DNA from: Phocaeicola intestinalis
GTDB lineage: Bacteria; Bacteroidota; Bacteroidia; Bacteroidales; Bacteroidaceae
Assembly: GCF_014837065.1 (NCBI RefSeq)
Contig: NZ_JACSPP010000003.1
Location: 1-64,000, forward strand
Length of the DNA: 64,000 nt
Direction of reading: 5' to 3'
Below, piece after piece: positions 56,991 through 64,000 of the stretch (the stretch's first letter is position 1; every line of letters starts with the position of its first letter). A program made the translations under genes and the position numbers. Under the pieces are notes generated by a model. The model searched no databases. It was not told the DNA's origin and saw only the letters and a list, made by a program, of their open reading frames with translations.

Positions 56991-57434
56991 TCAGAAACTG
57001 ATAAATTCCAGTTTGGCGTAATCTGACTGGAGGACGAGGTGTTTCCCGTCGGCTTTCAAAACATCGAAGGTCGTTTCAAGTGAGTTGATGCCGAAAGGAA
57101 GCAGCCGCTCTACTGGAACATCTTCACCGCTGTCGCCGGTTGATTCACGGAAACGGAAATCTTTCATGGTTGCCTGGCTATGGTCTTCGTTCAGGTAAAA
57201 ATGTCCGACGAATGTGCCGTATTTGTGCGTGCATTGCTTTTCAGCTATCTGTACAATCTGCAACTGGATGCTATAAAAGATGCGCTGGCAGTCACGGTGG
57301 ACAATGCCATCGTCAAGGGTGGTAAACTGTTCCAATTTCCACATGCCTTCGATGTTTTCGTCAATAGGCTTTTTCTCGCAGGAAGCGAACAAGGCGAAGA
57401 AACACATCGCAATTAATAAATGTATGGCTTTCAT
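56991..57434 (-). CDS. Lipocalin-like lipoprotein
   Basis: About 147 residues. A lipoprotein signal ends FFALFASC, then EKKPIDENIEGMWKLEQFTT, the typical opening of small lipocalin-like Bacteroides lipoproteins (GMWKL motif). The rest is beta-rich (RIFYSIQLQIVQIAEKQC, KYGTFVGHFYLNEDHSQATM). The frame is open to 57446, but MKAIHLLIAMCF at 57434 gives a proper signal. It follows wzi by 31 bases, so the two are co-transcribed. The ligand is unknown. Confidence 0.85.
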   Translation of the reverse strand: MKAIHLLIAMCFFALFASCEKKPIDENIEGMWKLEQFTTLDDGIVHRDCQRIFYSIQLQIVQIAEKQCTHKYGTFVGHFYLNEDHSQATMKDFRFRESTGDSGEDVPVERLLPFGINSLETTFDVLKADGKHLVLQSDYAKLEFISF

Positions 57435-57465
57435 ATTAACAATCAAAACTTAAAAACTCACAAAC

Positions 57466-58956
57466 TTAAAATATCTTTCCTGTTTTCCGGATTGTCAGGA
57501 TACCTCCTGTAGAGTTTCCCAAATAATTTCCGCGGTCGAGTCCTACGCCTACGGTTGCGCCCCATCCTTTGGCCCATTGGGGAGTATAGCTCACTTCATA
57601 AAGCGAACTGAACTGTTTGCGTTGTTTGTCCAGCGGTGTTTGGTAGGTTCCCCAATGGCGTGCAAACGATATCAGTATGCGCCAGTTCCATTCCTCGCTT
57701 GGGTCGCCTTCGATGCCTAAATGCTGGGCACGCACGCGGTTGCTCTTGAAAGTGATTTCTCCGTCTTTATTATAAATAGGCCCCGGAAGGAAAGGATTTC
57801 CCATACCTTGTCCCCAGTGCTGCCATGCCTGATAGCAATAGTTGTTGTAATAATTATCGGATGCACTGACTTGATAACCCAGTGTTCCGGCAAATTCGTC
57901 ATACAGTAGCGGGCCGGTCTGCTGTTTGGTCGACATGGTTTCCCATACAATTGCGCTTAACCAACGATTCTTCGGCAGGTCTATTTCGATGCCTAGCTGT
58001 CCGTCTTTCCACCGTCCGTATTGCCATACCATTTGCGAATGGTCATCGAAATAATGGTCTAAGTAAGCACGGAACCGCCAGTCATTCAAGTAATAGGTCA
58101 AGGCAAAATTCCAGCTTCCCAGGTGGTTGCCTTCTACGTTTACTTGATCGCCCCAAGGTGTGTCGCTTCCTCCGCTCATCGGGATGAATGCCTTAAAGAA
58201 ACTTTTCAGTCCGCCGGGCATGTCTACAGAGACCGTGCTGCTTCCATCGGCATTCTTCAGCATTTGTGCTCCGGCAAACTGTGCAGCCATCAGCAGTCCC
58301 AGTTCGAACTCTACCGGAAACTTTTCACGGTTCCCGATGCGGAACATCAACGACTTGCTGTGATACAGGATATGTTTGCCCCAATTGGTCTCGGGAGCTG
58401 CGAAATCTTCCTGCCAGTTCCAGTCGGTAAACGCTCCGTAAGCAAGATGCCCCTTTAAGGCAAGCCAATTGCCCGTACCAGGGATGGTGACATATTCGGG
58501 GATGTCTATTCTGACTTGCGGAACTGGTCGGGCATTCGGTCCTTCTACCATCATGCCGCTGCTCAGTCTTTCATTTTTCGTAAGTGGGAAACCCGGGCGT
58601 TCTTTGCTTCCAATGCTGAGGCGCAGGAATTTCCATGCGATGTCGGCGTACGCTTGTTGTATAACAAAACCGGAAACTTGATCGGCGGCACCTGCCAGTT
58701 CAAGTCCTGCTTCGATGCGCCAGTGGCGGTTCAGTTTTTTTCCGTAATGTAGTCCGGCTCGGATGTAGCCACTGTTTGGTTTCTGGCTGGATAGCCCATA
58801 CCGGTTGGCTGTGAACCAGAGCGGTGCATACGTACCATCCGACAGATTGCCGCTTGCTTCGATGCGGTAGGTGAGGGTGGTGTCTGTTTGTTGGGCAATA
58901 GCGGGCAATGATAGGCAACCTGCTGCCAGCCATAAAGTTAGTTTTTTCCAATTCAT
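57466..58956 (-). CDS. Capsule assembly Wzi family outer-membrane protein
   Basis: About 496 residues with a signal peptide (MNWKKLTLWLAAGCLSLPAI, ending AQQ). The mature chain is full of alternating amphipathic strands (HWRIEAGLELAGAADQVSGF, WNFALTYYLNDWRFRAYLDH, EVSYTPQWAKGWGATVGVGL) that fit a beta-barrel of the Wzi family. Wzi helps hold capsule on the cell surface in E. coli; in Bacteroides many homologues are away from capsule loci, as here. The longest frame (58983) begins within the -7 box, so 58956 is used. Confidence 0.9.
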   Translation of the reverse strand: MNWKKLTLWLAAGCLSLPAIAQQTDTTLTYRIEASGNLSDGTYAPLWFTANRYGLSSQKPNSGYIRAGLHYGKKLNRHWRIEAGLELAGAADQVSGFVIQQAYADIAWKFLRLSIGSKERPGFPLTKNERLSSGMMVEGPNARPVPQVRIDIPEYVTIPGTGNWLALKGHLAYGAFTDWNWQEDFAAPETNWGKHILYHSKSLMFRIGNREKFPVEFELGLLMAAQFAGAQMLKNADGSSTVSVDMPGGLKSFFKAFIPMSGGSDTPWGDQVNVEGNHLGSWNFALTYYLNDWRFRAYLDHYFDDHSQMVWQYGRWKDGQLGIEIDLPKNRWLSAIVWETMSTKQQTGPLLYDEFAGTLGYQVSASDNYYNNYCYQAWQHWGQGMGNPFLPGPIYNKDGEITFKSNRVRAQHLGIEGDPSEEWNWRILISFARHWGTYQTPLDKQRKQFSSLYEVSYTPQWAKGWGATVGVGLDRGNYLGNSTGGILTIRKTGKIF

Positions 58957-58980
58957 ATTGTAATTATTGAAAATGTGATG

Positions 58981-58988
58981 CAAAAGTA
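58981..58988 (-). promoter_or_regulatory. -7 box of wzi
   Basis: Minus-strand TACTTTTG matches the consensus and overlaps the first ATG of the longest frame, supporting the downstream start. Confidence 0.5.
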
Positions 58989-59016
58989 ATGATTATTTAA
59001 GACAATCCGCTCAAGT

Positions 59017-60042
59017 TTATCGGATATTCCTTCGGTTCAATGCTTGTTGATAACGTCGGGCATTGGCAAGGTGCTGGCTCATGGTACGGGCAAAATTGTG
59101 CGTACCCGAAAAATCTTCTTTGGCACACATGTACAGATAGTCGTGATGTGAATAGTTTAATACACTTTCCAATCCTTGTATGCTGGGAATGCGGATAGGA
59201 CCAGGAGGAAGTCCTTTATATATATAGGTATTATACGGGCTGTCGGTCTCCAGATGTTTGTATAAAATGCGGCGTAATCCAAATTCCTGTAATCCGAATT
59301 TAACAGTAGGGTCTGCTTGAAGCAGCATGTTTGCTTTCAGCCGGTTAATGTACAGTCCTGCCACTATCGGTTTTTCTGCTTGGTTAGCCGTTTCTTCGTC
59401 TACGATGGATGCAAGGGTACTTACCTCAGTCGGGGTAAGTCCGATAGCTTTTGCCTGTGCTGTGCGTTTTTCATTCCAGAACCGTTGATGTTCTTTCTGC
59501 ATGCGTTTTATGAAGTCTTTGCAACTGGTGTTCCAATATACTTCATAGGTGTTTGGAATAAATAGAGCAGGCAGGGTATAAGCGTTATATCCCAAACTGG
59601 CACAATATGTACTGTCTGTCAGGAGGCTGGCAATTGCGGTCGAATCCATCATCAATTGGTGTGAAATAGATTGGCATAGTTTTCCGATGGTGCGCACGCT
59701 GGGGATAGTGACCGATACAGGCGTTTGGTTTCCAGCTTGTAACGTCCGGAAGATTTGCCACGTACGTGCTTCTGGAGTAAACAGATAGGCTCCCGAGTGG
59801 ATGTGGTTGGTATAATCACTTTGGAATGCCAGCAGGCGAAATCCTGTCAGCCTGCGTGCATGCAGCCTGTGTTCCAATTTATAGCATACAGAGTCTATGT
59901 TGTCATCATTGTCTATATATAAGAAAGTGGATTTTTCAATTCCCAGCGGTTGGTTCATTAGGCAGGCATATCCTGTTATGATGCCTGAGGCTAGGATTAG
60001 GAACAGGATGCTTCCTCCAATAAGCAGTCGTTTCTTTTTCAT
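59017..60042 (-). CDS. mltG: Endolytic murein transglycosylase MltG
   Basis: 341 residues. An N-terminal membrane helix (LLIGGSILFLILASGIITGY) anchors it in the inner membrane. The YceG domain shows PNTYEVYWNTSCKDFIKRMQ, ASIVDEETANQAEKPIVAGL (catalytic Glu in the VDEE segment), YINRLKANMLLQADPTVKFG and PYNTYIYKGLPPGPI. It cuts nascent peptidoglycan and ends glycan chains. Length is normal. A -7 box TATCTTTG lies at 60070-60077. Confidence 0.95.
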   Translation of the reverse strand: MKKKRLLIGGSILFLILASGIITGYACLMNQPLGIEKSTFLYIDNDDNIDSVCYKLEHRLHARRLTGFRLLAFQSDYTNHIHSGAYLFTPEARTWQIFRTLQAGNQTPVSVTIPSVRTIGKLCQSISHQLMMDSTAIASLLTDSTYCASLGYNAYTLPALFIPNTYEVYWNTSCKDFIKRMQKEHQRFWNEKRTAQAKAIGLTPTEVSTLASIVDEETANQAEKPIVAGLYINRLKANMLLQADPTVKFGLQEFGLRRILYKHLETDSPYNTYIYKGLPPGPIRIPSIQGLESVLNYSHHDYLYMCAKEDFSGTHNFARTMSQHLANARRYQQALNRRNIR

Positions 60043-60162
60043 TTTAATTTAGTAGTTCAAATTTAGGGACAAAGATAATACAAAAAAGCAAGATACTGGG
60101 TAAATTACGAAAACGTAATTGAAAAATAGATGAGGAACTGTTTTTGAAAAACAGTTTTGAAT

Positions 60163-60320
60163 TATGAATTCCGCAAACAGCCAATACATACCCTTGGAAA
60201 ATGAATATATACTGCATCTGCGTTTGAATATATCTCCATCCGCCTACGGATATATACTTCATCGGCAAATGAAGTACTACTGCGTTTTCAACTCAACCGG
60301 ATTGGCTAATTGCGGACATG
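60163..60320 (+). repeat. Family B element copy 3 (three units)
   Basis: Left terminus GAATTCCGCAAACAGCCAAT and right terminus ATTGGCTAATTGCGGACATG are imperfect inverted repeats. Units start at 60203 (23 bp), 60226 (22 bp) and 60248 (23 bp), of type GAATATATACTGCATCTGCG. GTACTACTGCG follows. It lies between mltG and glnN, followed after about 28 bp by family A copy 5. Confidence 0.72.
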
Positions 60321-60347
60321 CAGATTCATTAAATTTAAGTATGTCTT

Positions 60348-60436
60348 AGAAACTGTTTTGAATTTATCGCCCAACACACGCGAAACGAACACATCAAGCC
60401 CAAAAAAACTTTTTGTGGAAATTCAAAACAGTCCCT
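60348..60436 (+). mobile_element. Family A element copy 5 (89 bp, internally deleted)
   Basis: Both termini are present (AGAAACTGTTTTGAATTT left; right end AAATTCAAAACAGTCCCT with changes), but about 105 bp of the interior are missing: the sequence goes from TTATCG directly to CGCCCAACACACGCG, which matches the 3' part of the element. It has many more substitutions than copies 1-3, so it is an old copy. Confidence 0.7.
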
Positions 60437-60682
60437 TTGTTTGTGAAAGTAATAAAATCGACTTCGTTTGTGTGAAATTGATAACAGAATGTTGCGGTTT
60501 TATTTCAAATTGAAAGGTTCTGATAAAATAAATGAAAATATGACTTCGTAGAGGGGGAGTATATGAATGAAAAGCCTTACTTTTGCATCAGACAAAAAGA
60601 TGTTATATAATTGAATTTCGTTTCAAAAAGATTTGATTATATAGAAATATATGAACAAATAACAACTAATTATTGAGGTATT
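60437..60682 (+). promoter_or_regulatory. glnN upstream region
   Basis: A -7 box TACTTTTG lies at 60578-60585, about 100 bases before glnN. There is no good -33. Nothing else was recognised in this stretch; nitrogen control sites for this phylum are not well defined. Confidence 0.45.
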
Positions 60683-62872
60683 ATGTCAACTTTAAGATTC
60701 AGGGTAGTAGAAAAGGCATTCCAGGCGAAGCCTTTTGATGTACCGGCTCCAAAGGAGCGCCCGAGTGAATATTTCGGGAAATACGTGTTCAATCGGGAAA
60801 AGATGTTTAAGTATCTTCCCAGCAAAGTGTACGAGAAGCTGGTAGATGCAATGGATAACGGCGCGACACTAGACCGCAGCATTGCCGATGCTGTAGCAGC
60901 AGGAATGAAACAGTGGGCAAGCGAATTAGGGGCTACTCACTATACACACTGGTTCCAACCGCTTACGGAAGGGACTGCAGAGAAGCACGATGCCTTTGTG
61001 GAACACGATGGCAAGGGAGGTATGATGGAAGAGTTTTCCGGAAAATTGCTGGTACAGCAGGAACCGGATGCTTCTTCGTTCCCTAATGGCGGTATCCGTA
61101 ATACTTTCGAGGCGCGTGGTTATAGTGCGTGGGATCCCTCGTCGCCGGTATTTGTGGTAGACGACACCTTGTGTATCCCTACCGTGTTCATCGCTTATAC
61201 GGGCGAATCGCTTGACTATAAGGCTCCGTTGTTGAAAGCACTGCGGGCAGTCAATAAGGCAGCGGTAGATGTATGCCATTATTTCGATCCGAATGTGAAG
61301 AAAGTTTCGGCATACCTGGGATGGGAGCAGGAATATTTCCTGGTAGATGAAGGCTTGTATGCCGCACGACCCGATTTATTGCTGACCGGGCGTACGTTGA
61401 TGGGACACGAGGCTTCGAAGAACCAACAGCTGGAAGACCATTATTTCGGTGCCATCCCGACCCGCGTGGCTGCTTTTATGAAAGATTTGGAAATTCAGGC
61501 ATTAGAACTGGGAATACCCGTCAAGACCCGTCATAATGAAGTGGCTCCCAACCAGTTTGAACTGGCACCTATCTTTGAGGAGTGCAACCTTGCCGTAGAC
61601 CATAACATGCTGATTATGTCGCTGATGCGTAAAGTGGCACGTACGCATGGATTCCGTGTGCTGCTTCATGAAAAACCCTTCAAGGGAGTAAATGGTTCGG
61701 GTAAGCACAACAACTGGTCATTGGGGACTGATACAGGTGTATTGCTGATGGCACCAGGTAAGACTCCCGAGGAGAACTTGCGCTTTATAACTTTTATTGT
61801 CAACACACTGATGGCGGTGTACCGTCACAACGGTTTGCTGAAGGCCTCTATCATGAGCGCTACGAATGCCCATCGTTTGGGAGCCAACGAAGCACCTCCT
61901 GCCATTATCTCTTCTTTCCTCGGCACACAGCTTAGCAAAGTACTTGATCACATGGAGGAAAGCTCGACCGATGACTTGATAGCCCTTGGCGGCAAGCACG
62001 GCATGAAACTGGACATCCCGCAGATTCCCGAATTGCTGATTGATAATACCGACCGTAACCGTACTTCCCCCTTTGCTTTTACGGGCAACCGTTTCGAGTT
62101 CCGTGCGGTAGGCTCGGAGGCTAACTGTGCCAGCGCAATGATTGCATTGAATACTGCCGTGGCAGAGCAGCTGGTAGAGTTTAAACAAAAGGTAGACGAA
62201 CTTATAGAAAAAGGTGAACCGAAAGTGTCTGCCCTCATTCAGGTTATCCGTGAATACATCAAGGCTTCGAAGCCTATCCGTTTTGACGGTAATGGCTACA
62301 GTGAAGAGTGGAAAGCGGAAGCGGCACGTCGCGGCCTGGATTGCGAAACCAGTTGTCCGGTTATTTTCGACCAGTATCTGACACCTGCTTCGGTGAAGAT
62401 GTTCGAGTCGCAGGGTGTGATGACACAGAAAGAACTGGAGGCGCGTAACGAAGTGAAATGGGAAACGTATACAAAGAAGATTCAGATTGAGGCACGTGTA
62501 TTAGGCGATTTGGTGATGAACCATGTGGTGCCGGTCGCCATCGAATACCAAAGCAAGCTGATAGATAATGTGTACAAGATGAAGGGACTGTTTCCAGCTG
62601 AAGAGGCAGAGAAGCTTTCTGCCGAGAACGTTGCCATCATCCGGAAGATTTCGGAGCATACGTCTTATATCAAAGAGCACGTGGATACGATGATAGAAGC
62701 GCGTAAAGTGGCAAATAAAATTGTGGACGAGCGTGAAAAGGCCGTGGCTTACCATGACACCATTGCGCCGATGCTGGAACAGATACGTTACCACATCGAC
62801 AAATTGGAACTGATAGTAGACGATCAGATGTGGACGCTGCCTAAATATAGAGAGCTGTTATTCATTAGATAA
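60683..62872 (+). CDS. glnN: Glutamine synthetase type III
   Basis: 729 residues; makes glutamine from glutamate and ammonia with ATP. Length and sequence are those of GSIII, a dodecamer of large subunits found in Bacteroides and cyanobacteria. Signatures are HYTHWFQPLTEGTAEKHDAF, AYLGWEQEYFLVD, TRHNEVAPNQFELAPIFEE, NGSGKHNNWSLGTDTG and NRTSPFAFTGNRFEFRAVGS. The start ATG follows GAGGTATT. It stands alone, and is a main ammonia-assimilation enzyme in this group. Confidence 0.98.
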   Translation: MSTLRFRVVEKAFQAKPFDVPAPKERPSEYFGKYVFNREKMFKYLPSKVYEKLVDAMDNGATLDRSIADAVAAGMKQWASELGATHYTHWFQPLTEGTAEKHDAFVEHDGKGGMMEEFSGKLLVQQEPDASSFPNGGIRNTFEARGYSAWDPSSPVFVVDDTLCIPTVFIAYTGESLDYKAPLLKALRAVNKAAVDVCHYFDPNVKKVSAYLGWEQEYFLVDEGLYAARPDLLLTGRTLMGHEASKNQQLEDHYFGAIPTRVAAFMKDLEIQALELGIPVKTRHNEVAPNQFELAPIFEECNLAVDHNMLIMSLMRKVARTHGFRVLLHEKPFKGVNGSGKHNNWSLGTDTGVLLMAPGKTPEENLRFITFIVNTLMAVYRHNGLLKASIMSATNAHRLGANEAPPAIISSFLGTQLSKVLDHMEESSTDDLIALGGKHGMKLDIPQIPELLIDNTDRNRTSPFAFTGNRFEFRAVGSEANCASAMIALNTAVAEQLVEFKQKVDELIEKGEPKVSALIQVIREYIKASKPIRFDGNGYSEEWKAEAARRGLDCETSCPVIFDQYLTPASVKMFESQGVMTQKELEARNEVKWETYTKKIQIEARVLGDLVMNHVVPVAIEYQSKLIDNVYKMKGLFPAEEAEKLSAENVAIIRKISEHTSYIKEHVDTMIEARKVANKIVDEREKAVAYHDTIAPMLEQIRYHIDKLELIVDDQMWTLPKYRELLFIR

Positions 62873-63002
62873 TATCATTAAATTTACCTCTAATTTCCTT
62901 ATTGGTTGTTTGATGAAAGCGAGTCGGGGTCTCCGCGAGGAGGTTCCGGCTTTGTTCTTTAAAATTTTTGAGGCTTTGTTTTTGTCTGCATTTCAGAGGC
63001 AT

Positions 63003-63110
63003 TGATTGAAGCATGCCTTTTGATGAACATAAGTGAGTTGGGTGTTTCACATAAGTAACTTGGGCGTTTCACATAAGTAAGTCAGTCGTATCACTTATGT
63101 TCGTTTGAGG
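63003..63110 (-). repeat. Family C element copy 2
   Basis: Reverse-oriented near copy of the element at 17408. The perfect 11-bp inverted repeat is AACATAAGTGA (63026-63036) and TCACTTATGTT (63091-63101), enclosing two direct copies of GTTTCACATAAGTAA (the first reading GTAACTT after). Roughly 88% of bases match copy 1 by eye. It lies between glnN and the outer-membrane gene. The 130 bp between glnN and this element contain nothing recognisable. Confidence 0.7.
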
Positions 63111-63170
63111 GGGCATTTATAGTGTTGCATTTCCTTGAACCTTTCACACCGTTTCCGTAGAGATGATGAG

Positions 63171-63210
63171 GGTGTATCAAAATAAAAATCAACTTTCATT
63201 TTGATACACC
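63171..63210. terminator. Hairpin downstream of the efflux gene
   Basis: Perfect 13-bp stem GGTGTATCAAAAT (63171-63183) with ATTTTGATACACC (63198-63210) and a 14-base loop. It lies 53 bases past the end of the minus-strand efflux gene. It lacks a strong T run on the minus strand, so it may be a processing or weak termination signal. Confidence 0.55.
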
Positions 63211-63262
63211 TTCTATAATGACATCGACAAAATGCATCAATAAGTGCTGCGGAAGTATAATG

Positions 63263-64000
63263 TCAGTTTTTCCATCCGCCTCCTAATGCTTTGTATAGGC
63301 GGACAACGGTGATTTGCTTGTCACGTACAGCATTGCTAAGTCCGATTTGCGCATTAAGATAACCACGCTGTGCATCCAGCAGGTCCATATAGCCGATCAC
63401 ACCATTGATGTATTGCAGCTGAGCGAGATCGAGGGTACTTTTCGATGCTTGTTCCAAGCGGAGGCGGGTTTCATAGATTTCCTTGCTTTTGTTGAAGTCG
63501 GCAATGGCATTGTAGGCTTCTTTAAAAGCGTTGAGCACTACTTTCTCATAGGCTTGGGTAGCTCCTTCCAAAGCGGCTTTTTGTGCTTTCAGTCGGGCAC
63601 GGTTCTTACCCCAACTGAAGACCGGTTGTAGTAGGTTGGCACTGAGCAGGTGCCAGGGAGATTTCAGCAGTTCGCTGAGCACATCGCTCTCGCCTCCGTA
63701 GCTGGCATTCAAGGTCAGACTGGGGAACAGGCTGGTGAAGGCAATACCTACCTCGGCATTGGCTGCTATCAGTGCCTGTTCTGCTTCGCGGATGTCGGGG
63801 CGGCGTTCCAATAGGCTGGACGGCAGCCCTACAGGCAGACTGGCTGGCAACAATACGTCTTCGGGCAATGCTGTGCGCCGGATGTGGTGTGGATAGTCGC
63901 CGGTCAGGAAAGCTATGTCGTTTTCTTTTAACGTAATCTGACGTTCAAGGTCGGGAACCAGTGTGGCTGTACGTGCCAATTCCACTTGTGCTTGCCGGAA
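63263..64000 (-). CDS. Outer-membrane efflux protein, NodT/OprM family (partial)
   Basis: The C-terminal 246 residues of a TolC-like channel; the N-terminus lies beyond the window's right edge, and the frame stays open to base 64000. Family signatures are LPSSLLERRPDIREAEQALI, VGIAFTSLFPSLTLNASYGG and the coiled-coil region KSKEIYETRLRLEQASKSTL. It ends YKALGGGWKN. Such proteins form the outer-membrane part of RND-type efflux pumps, whose pump and adaptor genes should be upstream, outside the window. Confidence 0.93.
   Translation of the reverse strand, partial: FRQAQVELARTATLVPDLERQITLKENDIAFLTGDYPHHIRRTALPEDVLLPASLPVGLPSSLLERRPDIREAEQALIAANAEVGIAFTSLFPSLTLNASYGGESDVLSELLKSPWHLLSANLLQPVFSWGKNRARLKAQKAALEGATQAYEKVVLNAFKEAYNAIADFNKSKEIYETRLRLEQASKSTLDLAQLQYINGVIGYMDLLDAQRGYLNAQIGLSNAVRDKQITVVRLYKALGGGWKN

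Noticed and set aside
60132..60160. A further family A terminus (ACAGTTTTGAATT) next to family B copy 3
   Set aside because: It is part of a local CTGTTTTTGAAAAACAG hairpin and lacks the rest of the element.

Overview
The window is a stretch of chromosome from a gut Bacteroidales bacterium, most likely Bacteroides or Phocaeicola. Support comes from Bacteroidetes-type promoters (TTTG, about 19-20 bases, TAnnTTTG), the F-ATPase gene order atpD-C-orf-B-E-F-H-A-G, a long periplasmic N-terminus on AtpB, glutamine synthetase III, an archaeal-type prolyl-tRNA synthetase, a one-component hybrid two-component regulator, and DUF4836/DUF4468/DUF4286 proteins. The species cannot be fixed from the sequence alone. 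Most of the window is core genome; no phage, rRNA, CRISPR array or complete transposase was seen.

Layout. 0-7 kb: a metallo-beta-lactamase-fold hydrolase, divergent uxaC/uxaB for hexuronate use, an AraC regulator and proS. 7-15 kb: a small secreted protein, an acetyltransferase-nitrilase fusion, a duplicated-cassette ATPase, a pullulanase lipoprotein, ruvC and DUF4286. 15-20 kb: a sugar-phosphate transferase that starts lipid-linked glycan synthesis, tRNA-Glu and tRNA-Ser, a nucleoside permease, a DUF151 nuclease-like protein and rsmE. 20-32 kb: a DUF4836 lipoprotein with an ABC ATPase and permease, YjbQ, then the whole ATP synthase operon. 32-40 kb: a hydrolase, aroE, menG, purC, phoH, a DUF5715 protein, truA and two half-size chromate transporters. 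40-52 kb: a 1,327-residue hybrid regulator, purL, an NfnA-NfnB fusion and nhaC. 52-64 kb: a truncated kinase-like gene, DUF4468, rpiB-tkt, a lipocalin-like lipoprotein with Wzi, mltG, glnN and the edge of an outer-membrane efflux gene.

The most unusual content lies between the genes. Three families of small non-coding repeat elements recur. Family A is 194 bp with 18-bp terminal inverted repeats: three full copies with 2 to 4 differences, one half copy that ends a kinase gene, and one internally deleted copy. Family B has terminal inverted repeats and an internal array of three to five 23-bp units, with three copies and one remnant. Family C is about 110 bp with four CATAAGT motifs and two copies. 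Two A copies lie in opposite orientation on either side of the sugar transferase and the two tRNA genes. Separately, a TATGTT-4-AACATA palindrome sits at nearly the same distance from the -7 box of the small secreted protein and of a candidate small RNA beside the sugar transferase, suggesting a shared regulator.

Gene starts were chosen from family length, ribosome-site context and the position of -7 boxes. Several of the longest reading frames begin inside their own promoters (purL, wzi, the AraC gene, the Nfn fusion) and were shortened.
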